Of a stretch of 39,446 nucleotides of DNA, positions 14,960 through 24,279 are shown one piece after another (position 1 is the first letter of the stretch; the number at the start of each line of letters is the position of its first letter). The notes under the pieces are model-generated. The model was not told where the DNA came from and searched no databases. It worked only from the letters and a program-made list of their open reading frames with translations. The translations under genes were made by a program, and so were the position numbers. Source of the DNA: Nitratireductor alexandrii (GTDB lineage Bacteria; Pseudomonadota; Alphaproteobacteria; Rhizobiales; Rhizobiaceae); contig NZ_RBVY01000015.1 of NCBI RefSeq assembly GCF_004000215.1, positions 1-39,446 on the forward strand. Reading direction: 5' to 3'.

Positions 14960-15049
14960 TTCCGGGATCGGCGTCGGGGCATCTCAGGGCCAAATCGCCG
15001 CATGCCGTGGCGATTGGCAGAACAGGCCGGCGGGTCTATGTGATTGGAC

Positions 15050-16177
15050 ATGGTGTTCTGGCTTTTTCTCGCGTTGCTGACGATCGCCGCCTCGCTCGCG
15101 GTCCTGCTGCCGCTTGCCCGCCGTCCGCAGACCCATGTGCCGGCCTCCGCCCACGACCTTGAAGTGTATCGCGACCAGCTCGCCGAGATCGAGCGCGACC
15201 GGCAGCGCGGCCTGATCGGCGAGAGCGAGGCCGAGGAAGCGCGCGCGGAGATCGGCCGCAGGATGATCAAGCTCGAGGCCGCCGGCACGGAGGGCAGCGC
15301 GCGCGCCTCCCGTTTCTTGCCGATCGTCGCCGCCGGCGCGGTGCTTGGCGTTCCGCTTTTGAGCTGGGGCGTGTACGCCACCATCGGCTCGCCCGATCTG
15401 CCGGCCCAGCCGCTCGCCCAGCGCCTGGAAAAGGACCCGCGCGACAACACGCTCGACGAATTGGTGGCGCGGGCCGAAGGCCATATTCGCGCCAACCCCG
15501 AGGACGGTCGCGGCTGGAACGTGCTCGCCCCGATCTATCTGCGCCTGAACCGGCCCGAAGACGCGGTGGTTGCCTATCGCAACGCGATCCGGCTTCTGGG
15601 CAGCGACGCGGCCCGCGAGACCGGACTGGGCGAGGCGCTGTTCGCCGAAGCCGGCGGCATCGTCACCAAAGAGTCCGCCGACGCGTTCCGTCGCGCGCTT
15701 GAGGCAGGCGGCAACGACAATCCCAAGGCACGGTTCTACCTCGCCACGGCGCAGGCCCAGGAGGGCCGCCTGGAAGAGGCTGTCGCCGGCCTGACGGCGC
15801 TGATGGGCGACCTGCCGCAAGCCTCGCCTTGGCGCGGCGTGGTCGGCCAGGCGCTGGCGCGCGCGCAGGCCGAACTCGGCGCTCCGGTGGCCGGCGGGCC
15901 GTCCAGCGACGATGTCGCGGCGGCGGCGCAGATGAATGCCGAAGATCGCGCGGCCATGATCGAGACCATGGTGGCGAGCCTTGACGAGCGTCTGCGCGAC
16001 AACCCCGCCGATGCGGATGGCTGGCGCCGGCTGGTGCGCTCCTACAGCGTGCTCGGCCGCAAGGACGACGCGCGCCAGGCGCTCGAACGCGGTCTCAAGG
16101 CCCTGGGGGCCGACAGCGAGGCCGGACAAGAATTGCGCGACTTTGCCGGAACGCTCGGCCTCGGCGCGGTGGAGTGA
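15050..16177 (+). CDS. ccmI: CcmI (CycH), apocytochrome c chaperone subunit
   Basis: This 375-residue membrane protein has the CcmI layout. TM1 spans about residues 2-22, followed by a cytoplasmic loop with [20 protein letters not shown], the family hallmark, and [15 protein letters not shown]2 lies near 88-110 ([19 protein letters not shown]). A periplasmic TPR domain follows (for example [20 protein letters not shown] and [19 protein letters not shown]). CcmI holds the C-terminus of apocytochrome c for heme ligation by CcmF-CcmH. The ATG at 15050 gives the proper TM start; a TTG lies two codons upstream. It heads the ccmI-E-F-H operon; ccmE begins 2 bases after its stop. Confidence 0.93.
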   Translation: MVFWLFLALLTIAASLAVLLPLARRPQTHVPASAHDLEVYRDQLAEIERDRQRGLIGESEAEEARAEIGRRMIKLEAAGTEGSARASRFLPIVAAGAVLGVPLLSWGVYATIGSPDLPAQPLAQRLEKDPRDNTLDELVARAEGHIRANPEDGRGWNVLAPIYLRLNRPEDAVVAYRNAIRLLGSDAARETGLGEALFAEAGGIVTKESADAFRRALEAGGNDNPKARFYLATAQAQEGRLEEAVAGLTALMGDLPQASPWRGVVGQALARAQAELGAPVAGGPSSDDVAAAAQMNAEDRAAMIETMVASLDERLRDNPADADGWRRLVRSYSVLGRKDDARQALERGLKALGADSEAGQELRDFAGTLGLGAVE

Positions 16178-16179
16178 GC

Positions 16180-16620
16180 ATGACACGCAAGCAGAAGAGA
16201 TTGTCGATCATCGCCGGCGCGCTGGGTTTTCTCGGCGCGGCGACGGCGCTGACCTTTTATGCGCTCGGGCAAAAGACCTCCTATTTCTACATGCCCGCCG
16301 ACATCGCGAACGCGGCGGTGCCGCCCGGCCAGCGTGTGCGCCTCGGCGGCCTGGTCGAGGACGGTTCGGTGGTGCGCGGCCAGGGCAGCCAGGTCTCCTT
16401 CGCCGTCGCCGATACCGAGAACCGGGTGCCTGTGGTCTATGTCGGCCTGTTGCCGGACCTGTTTCGCGAAGGGCAGGGCGTGGTCACCGAAGGCACGTTC
16501 GATGCCGGCGGCACGTTCGTGGCCGACAGCGTTTTGGCCAAACACGACGAAAACTACATGCCGAAGGAAGTCGCCGACAGCCTGAAGGAACAAGGCGTCT
16601 GGCAGCACGCCCAGGAGTAG
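16180..16620 (+). CDS. ccmE: CcmE (CycJ), periplasmic heme chaperone
   Basis: This 146-residue protein has one N-terminal TM helix (about 8-29) and a periplasmic beta-barrel. The heme-binding His122 lies in [11 protein letters not shown], with Tyr126 as the usual second conserved residue, followed by the flexible C-tail. [18 protein letters not shown] is the classical OB-fold start. CcmE takes heme from CcmC and hands it to CcmF. The ATG at 16180 has GGAG at 16171-16174 at good spacing; a GTG at 16174 is less likely. Its place between ccmI and ccmF is the normal alphaproteobacterial order. Confidence 0.95.
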   Translation: MTRKQKRLSIIAGALGFLGAATALTFYALGQKTSYFYMPADIANAAVPPGQRVRLGGLVEDGSVVRGQGSQVSFAVADTENRVPVVYVGLLPDLFREGQGVVTEGTFDAGGTFVADSVLAKHDENYMPKEVADSLKEQGVWQHAQE

Positions 16621-16624
16621 CGCC

Positions 16625-18610
16625 ATGATGATCGAGACCGGACATTTCGCCCTCGTGCTGGCTTTCGCGCTGTCGCTGGCCCAGGTGGTGCTGCCGCTCG
16701 TCGGCGCGCGGACCGGCGACGCCCGGCTGATGGCCACCGGACGGCCGGTCGCCATCACCTGCTTCGCGATGACGGCACTGGCCTTCGCGGCCCTGGTCAT
16801 GGCCTACGTGCTGTCGGATTTTTCGGTCGTCAACGTGTTCGAGAACTCGCACTCGCAAAAGCCGATGCTCTACAAGGTCACCGGCACATGGGGCAATCAC
16901 GAGGGCTCCATGCTGTTGTGGGTCCTGATCCTGACCCTGTTCGGCGCCCTGGTCGCCGCGTTCGGGCGCAATTTGCCCGCAACCCTGCAGGCCACCGTGT
17001 TGTCGGTGCAGGGCATGGTCGGCGCGGCGTTTTTCCTGTTCATCCTGATGACCTCGAACCCGTTTGCCCGGCTCAATCCGGCGCCGATCGAGGGGCGCGA
17101 TCTCAACCCGATCCTGCAGGATATCGGGCTCGCCATCCACCCACCGCTGCTTTACCTGGGCTATGTCGGCTTTTCGGTCTGTTTTTCCTTCGCCGTCGCC
17201 GCGCTGATCGAGGGACGAATCGACGCGGCCTGGGCGCGCTGGGTGCGGCCGTGGACGCTGGTCGCCTGGGTCTTTCTGACCGGCGGCATCGCCATGGGCT
17301 CGTTCTGGGCCTATTACGAGCTCGGCTGGGGCGGTTTCTGGTTCTGGGATCCGGTCGAGAACGCCTCCTTCATGCCATGGCTGGCCGGCACGGCGCTGCT
17401 GCATTCGGCGATCGTGATGGAAAAACGCGGCGCGCTGAAGATATGGACGCTTCTTCTGTCCATTCTCACCTTTTCGCTGTCCTTGCTCGGCACCTTCCTG
17501 GTGCGCTCTGGCGTGCTGACATCCGTGCACGCCTTCGCCAGCGATCCGAGCCGCGGCGTTTTCATCCTGGCGATCCTGGTGTTTTTCATCGGGGGGGCGC
17601 TGGCGCTGTTTGCCTGGCGTTCGCAGTCGCTCGCCCCGGGCGGGCTTTTCCATCCGATCTCGCGCGAGGGCGCGCTGGTGCTCAACAATCTGTTTTTGAG
17701 CACGGCCACCGCCACGGTGCTGGTCGGCACGCTCTACCCGCTCGCCATCGAGGCGGTGACGGGCGACAAGATCTCGGTCGGCGAACCGTTTTTCAACCTG
17801 ACCTTCGGCCCGGTCTTTGCCGTGCTTCTCGTCGCCGTGCCGTTCGGCCCGCTTCTGGCGTGGAAGCGCGGCGACCTGTTTGCCGCGGCGCAGCGCCTGA
17901 CGATGGCGTTCGCGCTCGCCGCGCTCGCCGGCATCCTGGCGCTGCTGTTTCTCGACAGGAACGCCGCGCTGGCCGCGCTCGGCATCGGCCTTGCCTTCTG
18001 GCTGGTCTTCGGCGCGCTGACCGACCTTGCGCTGCGCGCGGGCATCGGCAAGGTGACGCCGAGAACGGCGCTGCGCCGGCTCGTCGGCCTGCCGCGCTCG
18101 GCCCACGGCACGGCGCTCGCCCATCTCGGACTTGGCCTGTCGACGCTCGGCGTGGTCGCCGTCGTCACCCTGCAGACCGAAACGATCCTGACCATGAAGC
18201 CCGGCGAGACCGTCGACGTGGCCGATTATACGCTGCGCTTCGAGGCGCTCAGCCCGCATCGCGGCCCGAATTACACCGAAGACCAGGGCATCTTCCCGGT
18301 CTTCAACGCCGACGGCGACCGGATCGCCACCATCATGTCGTCGAAACGGCTCTACACGGCGCGCCGGATGCCGACCACGGAGGCCGGTATCGAGACGCTG
18401 GGACTGAGCCAGCTCTACGTCTCGCTCGGCGACGAAACCGATGATGGCGGCGTCGTGGTGCGCATCTGGTGGAAACCGCTGGTGACGCTGATCTGGCTCG
18501 GCGCGCTGGTGATGATGATAGGCGGAACCCTGTCGCTGGCCGACCGGCGCCTGCGCGTCGGCGCGCCGGCGCGCCCCAGGAAGGCCGAGCCGGCGGCCGC
18601 CGCTCCATGA
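16625..18610 (+). CDS. ccmF: CcmF (CycK), cytochrome c heme lyase subunit
   Basis: This 661-residue polytopic membrane protein contains the WWD heme-handling motif at about residues 230-252 ([17 protein letters not shown]). The N-terminal region shows [16 protein letters not shown], which is strongly conserved in CcmF. A large periplasmic segment lies near the C-terminus before the final TM helix ([16 protein letters not shown]). With CcmH and CcmI it reduces and attaches heme to the CxxCH motif of apocytochromes. The ATG lies 4 bases after the ccmE stop with AGGAG upstream. Its stop overlaps the ccmH start. Confidence 0.96.
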   Translation: MMIETGHFALVLAFALSLAQVVLPLVGARTGDARLMATGRPVAITCFAMTALAFAALVMAYVLSDFSVVNVFENSHSQKPMLYKVTGTWGNHEGSMLLWVLILTLFGALVAAFGRNLPATLQATVLSVQGMVGAAFFLFILMTSNPFARLNPAPIEGRDLNPILQDIGLAIHPPLLYLGYVGFSVCFSFAVAALIEGRIDAAWARWVRPWTLVAWVFLTGGIAMGSFWAYYELGWGGFWFWDPVENASFMPWLAGTALLHSAIVMEKRGALKIWTLLLSILTFSLSLLGTFLVRSGVLTSVHAFASDPSRGVFILAILVFFIGGALALFAWRSQSLAPGGLFHPISREGALVLNNLFLSTATATVLVGTLYPLAIEAVTGDKISVGEPFFNLTFGPVFAVLLVAVPFGPLLAWKRGDLFAAAQRLTMAFALAALAGILALLFLDRNAALAALGIGLAFWLVFGALTDLALRAGIGKVTPRTALRRLVGLPRSAHGTALAHLGLGLSTLGVVAVVTLQTETILTMKPGETVDVADYTLRFEALSPHRGPNYTEDQGIFPVFNADGDRIATIMSSKRLYTARRMPTTEAGIETLGLSQLYVSLGDETDDGGVVVRIWWKPLVTLIWLGALVMMIGGTLSLADRRLRVGAPARPRKAEPAAAAP

Positions 18611-19086
18611 GGCCGACGGCGCGCCATCTGGCCGCCGGGCTGTTGGTCTTGGCCTGGGCATGGGCCATCCCCGCCTTGGCCGTCGAGCCCGACGAGGTGC
18701 TCGACGATCCGGCACTGGAGGAGCGCGCGCGCGCGCTGTCGGTCAATCTGCGCTGCCTGGTGTGCCAGAACCAGTCGATCGACGATTCGAACGCCGAACT
18801 TGCCAAGGATCTGCGCGTTTTGGTGCGCGAGCGTCTGGTTGCCGGCGACAGCGACAAGGAGGTGATCGACTTCGTGGTCGCACGCTACGGCGAGTTCGTC
18901 CTGCTCAGGCCGCGCTTCAGCCTGCGCAATGCCGCGCTGTGGGCGACGCCGGCTGTGCTGCTTGTCGTCGGCGGCATGTTCATCTTCCTCAACAGTCGTG
19001 CCAAGCGATCCGGTCCGCTTCCGCTGAGCGCGGAGGAGCGGAAGAAACTCGACGCCATCCTGCGCAAGTCGCGCGACACGGACTGA
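18607..19086 (+). CDS. ccmH: CcmH (CycL), thioredoxin-like reductase of apocytochrome c
   Basis: This 159-residue protein has a signal sequence (about 1-25), a periplasmic three-helix domain with the redox motif [10 protein letters not shown] (Cys50 and Cys53), [16 protein letters not shown] and [12 protein letters not shown], and a C-terminal TM helix near 102-125. These are all the hallmarks of CcmH/CycL. It keeps the apocytochrome CxxCH cysteines reduced for heme ligation. It ends the ccm operon. A thioredoxin-like ccmG is not in this window, nor are ccmABCD; in rhizobia those lie elsewhere. Confidence 0.95.
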   Translation: MRPTARHLAAGLLVLAWAWAIPALAVEPDEVLDDPALEERARALSVNLRCLVCQNQSIDDSNAELAKDLRVLVRERLVAGDSDKEVIDFVVARYGEFVLLRPRFSLRNAALWATPAVLLVVGGMFIFLNSRAKRSGPLPLSAEERKKLDAILRKSRDTD

Positions 19087-19123
19087 GCCGGCCCGGCGAC
19101 TGGTTCGGGCAAAGAGGAGTGCC

Positions 19124-20359
19124 ATGAAGGAAACGATCGTGCGCGTGGATTTCGAGGGCCATTCGGGTGCCAAGCTGTCGGCGCGCCTCGATACGCCGAG
19201 CGGGCCGGTGCGCGCCTATGCGCTGTTTGCCCACTGCTTCACCTGTTCCAAGGATCTGGTCGCCGTGCGCCGGCTCGCTTCCGAACTGTCGCGTTCCGGG
19301 GTGGCGGTGCTGCGTTTCGACTTCACCGGGCTGGGCTCGTCGGAGGGCGAATTCGCCTCGACCGATTTTTCCTCCAACGTCGCCGACATTTTGTCGGCGG
19401 CCGCATTTCTGCGCGAGCGCTACGAGGCGCCGTCGCTGTTGATCGGTCATTCGCTTGGCGGCGCGGCCGTGCTGGCGGTCGCCAAGGACGTGCCCGAAGC
19501 CAAGGCCGTGGTCACCATTGGCGCCCCGGCCGACACCGGCCACGTGCTGAAGAATTTCGACTCCAGCCTGTCGGAGATCGAGGCCAGGGGCGAGGCCGAC
19601 GTGACGCTGGCCGGGCGCAGCTTCCGCATCGGCAAGAAATTCGTCGACGACGTTCGCGCGACCCATCTGGCCGACGCGATCGCGCGCATGAAAAAGCCGC
19701 TGCTCGTGCTGCACTCGCCCGTCGATGCCGTCGTCGGTATCGAAAACGCCACGACGATCTTCACCAGCGCCAAGCATCCCAAGAGCTTCGTGTCGCTCGA
19801 CAAGGCCGATCATCTGCTCACCAATCCCGACGACGCCGAGTTTGCCGCCCAGGTGATCGTCGGCTGGGCCGGCCGCTATATGCGCCGTGACACGCCCCAG
19901 GGGACGGAGAATGTCGAGCATGTGCGGGTGACGGAAACCGGCGCCGGCAAGTTCCAGAACGCCGTCCAGGCCGGCCGCCACCGCCTGTTCGCCGACGAGC
20001 CCGAAAGCGTCGGCGGCCTGGACACGGGCCCGTCGCCGTATGATTTCCTGTCGATGGCGCTTGGCGCCTGCACCTCCATGACGCTGCGCATGTATGCCGA
20101 TTTCAAGAAGCTCGAACTCGGCCGGGTCAGCGTCGACGTGTCCCATGCCAAGGTGCATGCGCGCGACTGCGAGGAATGCAGCGACGAGGAACGCTCCAAC
20201 GGCGGCAAGATCGACCGCTTCGAACGGGTGATCACCGTCGACGGCGAGGTGCCCGAGGCGCTGGCGGACAAGATCGAGGAGATCGCCAACAAATGCCCCG
20301 TCCACCGCACGCTGGAGGCGCGCGCCAAGGTCAAGACGGTCGTCCGCACGGGCGCGTGA
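19124..20359 (+). CDS. Fused alpha/beta hydrolase-OsmC family protein
   Basis: This 411-residue protein fuses two domains. Residues about 10-255 form an alpha/beta hydrolase with nucleophile Ser110 in LIGHSLGGAAV, candidate acid Asp201 in HSPVDAVVG and His230 in KADHLL. Residues about 270-405 form an OsmC/Ohr-type domain with the two cysteines expected for peroxide reduction: Cys316 in MALGACTSMTL and Cys391 in NKCPVHRTLE. Extra CxxC pairs stand out: Cys38-Cys41 (HCFTCSKD) and Cys349-Cys352 (RDCEECSDEE). Such fusions are known as bifunctional alpha/beta hydrolase/OsmC proteins. The substrate is unknown; a role against organic peroxides or electrophiles is inferred. It has its own AAGAGGAG ribosome site and lies between ccmH and degP. 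Confidence 0.9.
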   Translation: MKETIVRVDFEGHSGAKLSARLDTPSGPVRAYALFAHCFTCSKDLVAVRRLASELSRSGVAVLRFDFTGLGSSEGEFASTDFSSNVADILSAAAFLRERYEAPSLLIGHSLGGAAVLAVAKDVPEAKAVVTIGAPADTGHVLKNFDSSLSEIEARGEADVTLAGRSFRIGKKFVDDVRATHLADAIARMKKPLLVLHSPVDAVVGIENATTIFTSAKHPKSFVSLDKADHLLTNPDDAEFAAQVIVGWAGRYMRRDTPQGTENVEHVRVTETGAGKFQNAVQAGRHRLFADEPESVGGLDTGPSPYDFLSMALGACTSMTLRMYADFKKLELGRVSVDVSHAKVHARDCEECSDEERSNGGKIDRFERVITVDGEVPEALADKIEEIANKCPVHRTLEARAKVKTVVRTGA

Positions 20360-20514
20360 CGGCAAGGACGCGACCCGGCCGGACGGCGAGGCCGCGCCTT
20401 GTCAACATTACCAAATTTTCATGCGACGGAAATGGTGCCGTAATGTGATGCCAACTACCTGTCGGGTCCAGAAGAGTTCATCGTGAACGTGGATCCGAAA
20501 GGAAACAGCAGACC

Positions 20515-22044
20515 ATGACTTCACCGCAAAACACTGCCTCCCGAACCAGCAAGCGGCTCCTGGCTGCGGTCGCCTCCGTCGCGGTCGCCTCGGCGGTCGG
20601 CTTTACCGCCATCACCTCCGGCACCCAGCCCGTCCTGGCCGAGGCGGTCAGGGTCGACGCGCCCGCCGCGCCCGGATTTGCCGACATCGTTGAGCGCGTC
20701 TCGCCGGCCGTCGTCAGCGTCCGGGTCAAGGCGAAGCTGCAGCCGGCGAACGATCGCGGTCCAGGCTCGTTTTTCGGCGGGCCGGGCTTCGACGACCTGC
20801 CGGACGGTCACCCGCTGAAGCGTTTCTTCCGCGAGTTCCGCGGCGACCGGTTCTTCGGGCCTGGGCCGCGCGGCGGCCGCCCCGAAGGACGCGGACGCGC
20901 CCGGCCCGTCTCCCAGGGCTCCGGCTTTTTCATCAGCGAAGACGGCTATCTCGTCACGAACAACCATGTCGTGGACGGCGGTTCCGAATTCACGGTGATG
21001 ATAGATGACGGGACGGAAATCGACGCGACCCTGATCGGCACCGATCCGCGCACCGACCTGGCCGTGCTCAAGGTCGCCGAGGAGCGCAAATTCACCTATG
21101 TGGCCTTTGCCGACGACGCCAAGGTGCGGGTCGGCGACTGGGTGGTGGCCGTGGGCAACCCGTTCGGTCTCGGCGGCACGGTCACCGCCGGCATCGTCTC
21201 CGCGCGCGGCCGCGACATCGGCGCCGGCCCCTATGACGACTTCATCCAGATCGACGCTGCCGTCAATCGCGGCAATTCCGGCGGTCCGGCCTTCAATCTG
21301 AACGGCGAGGTGGTCGGCATCAACACCGCCATCTTCTCGCCCTCGGGCGGCAATGTCGGCATTGCCTTCGCCATTCCCGCCTCGATCGCCAACGAGGTCG
21401 TCAAGGAACTGATCGAAGATGGCACGGTCGATCGCGGCTGGCTCGGTGTCCAGATCCAGCCGGTCACCGACGATATCGCCGAATCGCTCGGCCTGGCCGA
21501 AAACAAGGGCGCGCTGGTCACCGAACCGCAATCCGACGGCCCGGCGTTCGCCGCCGGCATCAAGCCGGGCGACGTGATTGTCGACGTTGACGGCAAGGAG
21601 GTGGCCTCGCCGCGCGAACTCGCCCGCCTGATCGGCGGCATGACGCCCGGCACCAAGACCGAGATCACGGTGTGGCGCAATGGCGAGAGCCAGAAGATCG
21701 CGGTCGAGCTGACCGAGATGCCGGGCGTGGAAAAGCAGGCCGCCTTGCAGACCGACGAGCAGTCCGAAGGCGATCTTCTGGAGAATTTCGGCCTGACCGT
21801 CACTGCCGCCGACAGCGGCGAGGGCGTGGTCGTGACCGCGGTCGAGCCGGGCAGCGCCGCCGCCGATCGCGGCATCCGCTCCGGCGATATCGTGGTGGCG
21901 GTGAATTCCGTACCCGTCGACAGCGCCGACGCCGTCGAAAAAGCGGTGGCGGAGGCCTCGCGCGCCGGGCGCAAGGCGGTGCTGTTCCAGTTGCAGCGCG
22001 ACGACACCAACCGTTTCGTCGCCCTGCCGGTCGCCCGCGGCTGA
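20515..22044 (+). CDS. degP: DegP/HtrA-type periplasmic serine protease (Do family)
   Basis: This 509-residue protease has an N-terminal export signal (about 12-43) and a trypsin-like domain. The catalytic triad is His151 (TNNHVVDGG), Asp181 (RTDLAVLK) and Ser255 (NRGNSGGPAF). Two PDZ domains follow, starting near 290 (RGWLGVQIQPVTDDIAE) and near 420, the latter with GVVVTAVEPGSAAADRGI and SGDIVVAVNSV. A Gly/Arg/Phe-rich loop (about 80-130) corresponds to the LA loop. DegP degrades misfolded envelope proteins. AAGGAAA precedes the ATG. About 155 bases upstream are AT-richer than the neighbourhood and probably hold its promoter. The downstream two-component pair may regulate it, but this is only suggested by position. 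Confidence 0.95.
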   Translation: MTSPQNTASRTSKRLLAAVASVAVASAVGFTAITSGTQPVLAEAVRVDAPAAPGFADIVERVSPAVVSVRVKAKLQPANDRGPGSFFGGPGFDDLPDGHPLKRFFREFRGDRFFGPGPRGGRPEGRGRARPVSQGSGFFISEDGYLVTNNHVVDGGSEFTVMIDDGTEIDATLIGTDPRTDLAVLKVAEERKFTYVAFADDAKVRVGDWVVAVGNPFGLGGTVTAGIVSARGRDIGAGPYDDFIQIDAAVNRGNSGGPAFNLNGEVVGINTAIFSPSGGNVGIAFAIPASIANEVVKELIEDGTVDRGWLGVQIQPVTDDIAESLGLAENKGALVTEPQSDGPAFAAGIKPGDVIVDVDGKEVASPRELARLIGGMTPGTKTEITVWRNGESQKIAVELTEMPGVEKQAALQTDEQSEGDLLENFGLTVTAADSGEGVVVTAVEPGSAAADRGIRSGDIVVAVNSVPVDSADAVEKAVAEASRAGRKAVLFQLQRDDTNRFVALPVARG

Positions 22045-22106
22045 CGGCGTAGACCAAGCCGGGCGTCCGGGCTTTTGGCCGCGGCGCCCGCCAAAGACGG
22101 TTCAAG

Positions 22107-22136
22107 GCACCGGGCCGCCTCGCCGCGGCCCGGTGC
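22107..22136 (+). terminator. Strong stem-loop between degP and the response regulator gene
   Basis: A perfect 12-bp GC-rich stem pairs 22107-22118 (GCACCGGGCCGC) with 22125-22136 around a 6-base loop. It lies 62 bases after the degP stop and 32 bases before the regulator start. No U-run follows, but a weaker hairpin at 22056-22074 followed by TT sits just upstream. It may terminate or attenuate read-through from degP, so that the regulator pair receives only part of the degP transcription. Confidence 0.55.
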
Positions 22137-22168
22137 GCGTTGCAAGACTTGTGTCGTATAAGGCCGCC

Positions 22169-22843
22169 ATGAAGATTCTGCTGATCGAGGACGACCGCGA
22201 GGCGGCCGATTATCTGGAGCGGGCCCTGAACGAGGCCGGCCACACCACGCATGTGGCCGGCGACGGCGAAACCGGTTTTACGCTCGCCGACGGCGGCGAC
22301 TACGACGTGTTGATCGTCGACCGCATGCTGCCGCGCCGCGACGGCCTGTCGGTGGTGGCCGGCCTGCGGGCGCGCGGGCAACGCATGCCGGTCCTGATCC
22401 TGTCCGCGCTCGGCGAGGTCGACGACCGCGTGACCGGCCTCAAGGCCGGCGGCGACGACTATCTCACCAAGCCGTTTGCCCTGTCCGAGCTTCTGGCCCG
22501 CATCGAGGTGCTCAACCGGCGTGCCGGCGCCGGCGACGTGGAAACCGTCTACCGGGCCGGCGACCTCGAGCTCGACCGGCTGTCGCACACGGTGCGTCGC
22601 GCCGGCCGCGAGATCGCCCTGCAGCCGCGCGAGTTCCGGCTGCTGGAATATCTGATGCGTCACGCCGGCCAGGTGGTGACCCGCACCATGCTTCTGGAAA
22701 ATGTCTGGGATTATCATTTCGATCCCCAGACCAATGTCATCGACGTGCACGTGTCGCGCTTGCGCGGCAAGATCGAAAAGGGCTTCGACAAGCCGCTCCT
22801 GCACACGGTGCGCGGCGCCGGCTACATGCTGAAAGCCGGCTGA
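22169..22843 (+). CDS. OmpR-family response regulator
   Basis: This 224-residue regulator has a receiver domain with Glu7-Asp8-Asp9, phosphoacceptor Asp51 in VLIVDRMLPRRDG, LILSALGEVDDRV and the Lys of LTKPFALSELLARI. The winged-helix domain (about 128-220) has LQPREFRLLEYLMRH and TNVIDVHVSRLRGKI. The ATG at 22169 is the receiver start; a longer frame to 22133 adds no recognisable sequence. The kinase gene begins 2 bases after its stop, so they form one operon. The type resembles CusR/TctD-like regulators that often answer metals or envelope stress. The target is unknown, with degP immediately upstream as a candidate. Confidence 0.92.
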   Translation: MKILLIEDDREAADYLERALNEAGHTTHVAGDGETGFTLADGGDYDVLIVDRMLPRRDGLSVVAGLRARGQRMPVLILSALGEVDDRVTGLKAGGDDYLTKPFALSELLARIEVLNRRAGAGDVETVYRAGDLELDRLSHTVRRAGREIALQPREFRLLEYLMRHAGQVVTRTMLLENVWDYHFDPQTNVIDVHVSRLRGKIEKGFDKPLLHTVRGAGYMLKAG

Positions 22844-22845
22844 CG

Positions 22846-24279
22846 ATGCGCCTGCCGGCCATCATGAAGACGACGGCCGCGCGGCTTTCCGCGCTCTATC
22901 TGCTTTTGTTCGGCGCCTGCGCGGTGCTTCTGGTCATTTACATGACCTCGATCTCCGTGCGCATCATCGCCGCCCAGAACCAGGAAACCATCCAGGAGGA
23001 GGCGCGCAATCTGGCACGCGCCTACGAGCGCGGCGGCATTCCCCGGCTCGTGCGTGTTGTCGAGCAGCGCGCGCGCCAGCCCGGCGCCAACCTCTATCTG
23101 ATCGCCGATCCCAATGGCCGCATCCTGTCTGGCAATGTCGAAAGCCTGCAGCCGGGCGTGCTCGAGCTGGAAGGCTGGACCCAGCGCCCCTTCGCCTATG
23201 AGCGCTACGGCGACAACGGGCTTGGCCAGCGCGCGCCGACGCCCGAGACCGCGCGCGGACGTCTGGCGCATACCGCCATGGCGCTGGTCATCCGCCTGCC
23301 CAACCGCATGATCCTGCTCGTCGGCCGCGATCTCGGCGAGCCGGAGCGCTTCCGCCGGGTGGTCCAGCGCGCGCTGATCCTCGCGCTCGCCTTCATGGGC
23401 ATCGGCGCCTTCGTGATCTGGTTCTTCGTCGGCCGCGCCGCGCTGCGCCGCATCGACAGTATTTCCGCGGCGAGCCAGCGCATCATGGGCGGCGACCTTT
23501 CCGGCCGGCTGCCGGTCAGCGCGGCCGGAGACGAATTCGACCGGCTCTCCGACAATCTCAACGCCATGCTGACGCGCATCTCGGCCCTCAACGAGGGGCT
23601 GAAACAGGTCTCCGACAACATCGCCCACGACCTGAAGACGCCACTGACCAGGCTGCGCCAGCGCGCCGAATCCGCCCTGGCCGGCTCCAAGGACAAGGCC
23701 GCGCTGCGCGAGGCGCTGGAGGCGGCGATCGCCGAATCGGACCAGCTCATTCGCACCTTCAACGCCATCTTGATGATTTCGCGGCTGGAGGCCGGCTATT
23801 CGGCCGAATCGACCGACCGGATCGATCTCGCCGGCATCATCGCCGACGTGGCCGAACTCTACGAGCCGGTCGCCGAGGAACGCGGCGTCGCGCTCAAAAC
23901 CCGGATCGCCGGGCCGCAGACCGTGACGGCCAATCGCGAGCTCGTCGCCCAGGCCTTGTCAAACGTGGTCGACAACGCGATCAAGTATTGTGCGGGGCAC
24001 GCCACGGCGCCGGCCGTGTCGATCGCGCTGGAGAAAACCGAAGGGGAGGTGCGCATCGTGATCGCAGATAACGGCCCGGGCATTCCCGCCGGCGACCGCA
24101 AGCGCGCCACCGAGCGGTTCGTGCGCCTCGAGGCGAGCCGCTCCCAGCCGGGTTCCGGCCTTGGGCTGAGCCTGGCCCGTGCCGTCATGACCTTTCATCG
24201 CGGGCGGCTCGAGCTCGCCGATGCCGATCCCGGCCTGAAAGTGGCGATGATCTTTCCCGCCGCGGGCGCGGCATCGTGA
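22846..24279 (+). CDS. Sensor histidine kinase, partner of the preceding regulator
   Basis: This 477-residue kinase has TM1 at about 15-37 (LYLLLFGACAVLLVIY), a periplasmic domain of about 130 residues, TM2 at about 176-197 (LILALAFMGIGAFVIWFF), and a HAMP domain with QRIMGGDLSGRLP. The phosphoacceptor is His261 in NIAHDLKTPLTRL. The ATPase core shows VVDNAIKYC, ADNGPGIPAGDR and GSGLGLSLARAVMTFHRG. The ATG starts two bases after the regulator stop. The stop overlaps the GTG of glnE by 4 bases, so nitrogen-metabolism enzyme GlnE is translated from the same message. No known signal can be read from the sensor domain. Confidence 0.92.
   Translation: MRLPAIMKTTAARLSALYLLLFGACAVLLVIYMTSISVRIIAAQNQETIQEEARNLARAYERGGIPRLVRVVEQRARQPGANLYLIADPNGRILSGNVESLQPGVLELEGWTQRPFAYERYGDNGLGQRAPTPETARGRLAHTAMALVIRLPNRMILLVGRDLGEPERFRRVVQRALILALAFMGIGAFVIWFFVGRAALRRIDSISAASQRIMGGDLSGRLPVSAAGDEFDRLSDNLNAMLTRISALNEGLKQVSDNIAHDLKTPLTRLRQRAESALAGSKDKAALREALEAAIAESDQLIRTFNAILMISRLEAGYSAESTDRIDLAGIIADVAELYEPVAEERGVALKTRIAGPQTVTANRELVAQALSNVVDNAIKYCAGHATAPAVSIALEKTEGEVRIVIADNGPGIPAGDRKRATERFVRLEASRSQPGSGLGLSLARAVMTFHRGRLELADADPGLKVAMIFPAAGAAS

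Noticed and set aside
20399-20446. Sigma-70-like promoter before degP (TTGTCA and TAATGT elements)
   Set aside because: No pair of hexamers at 16-18 base spacing was convincing, so no promoter is annotated.
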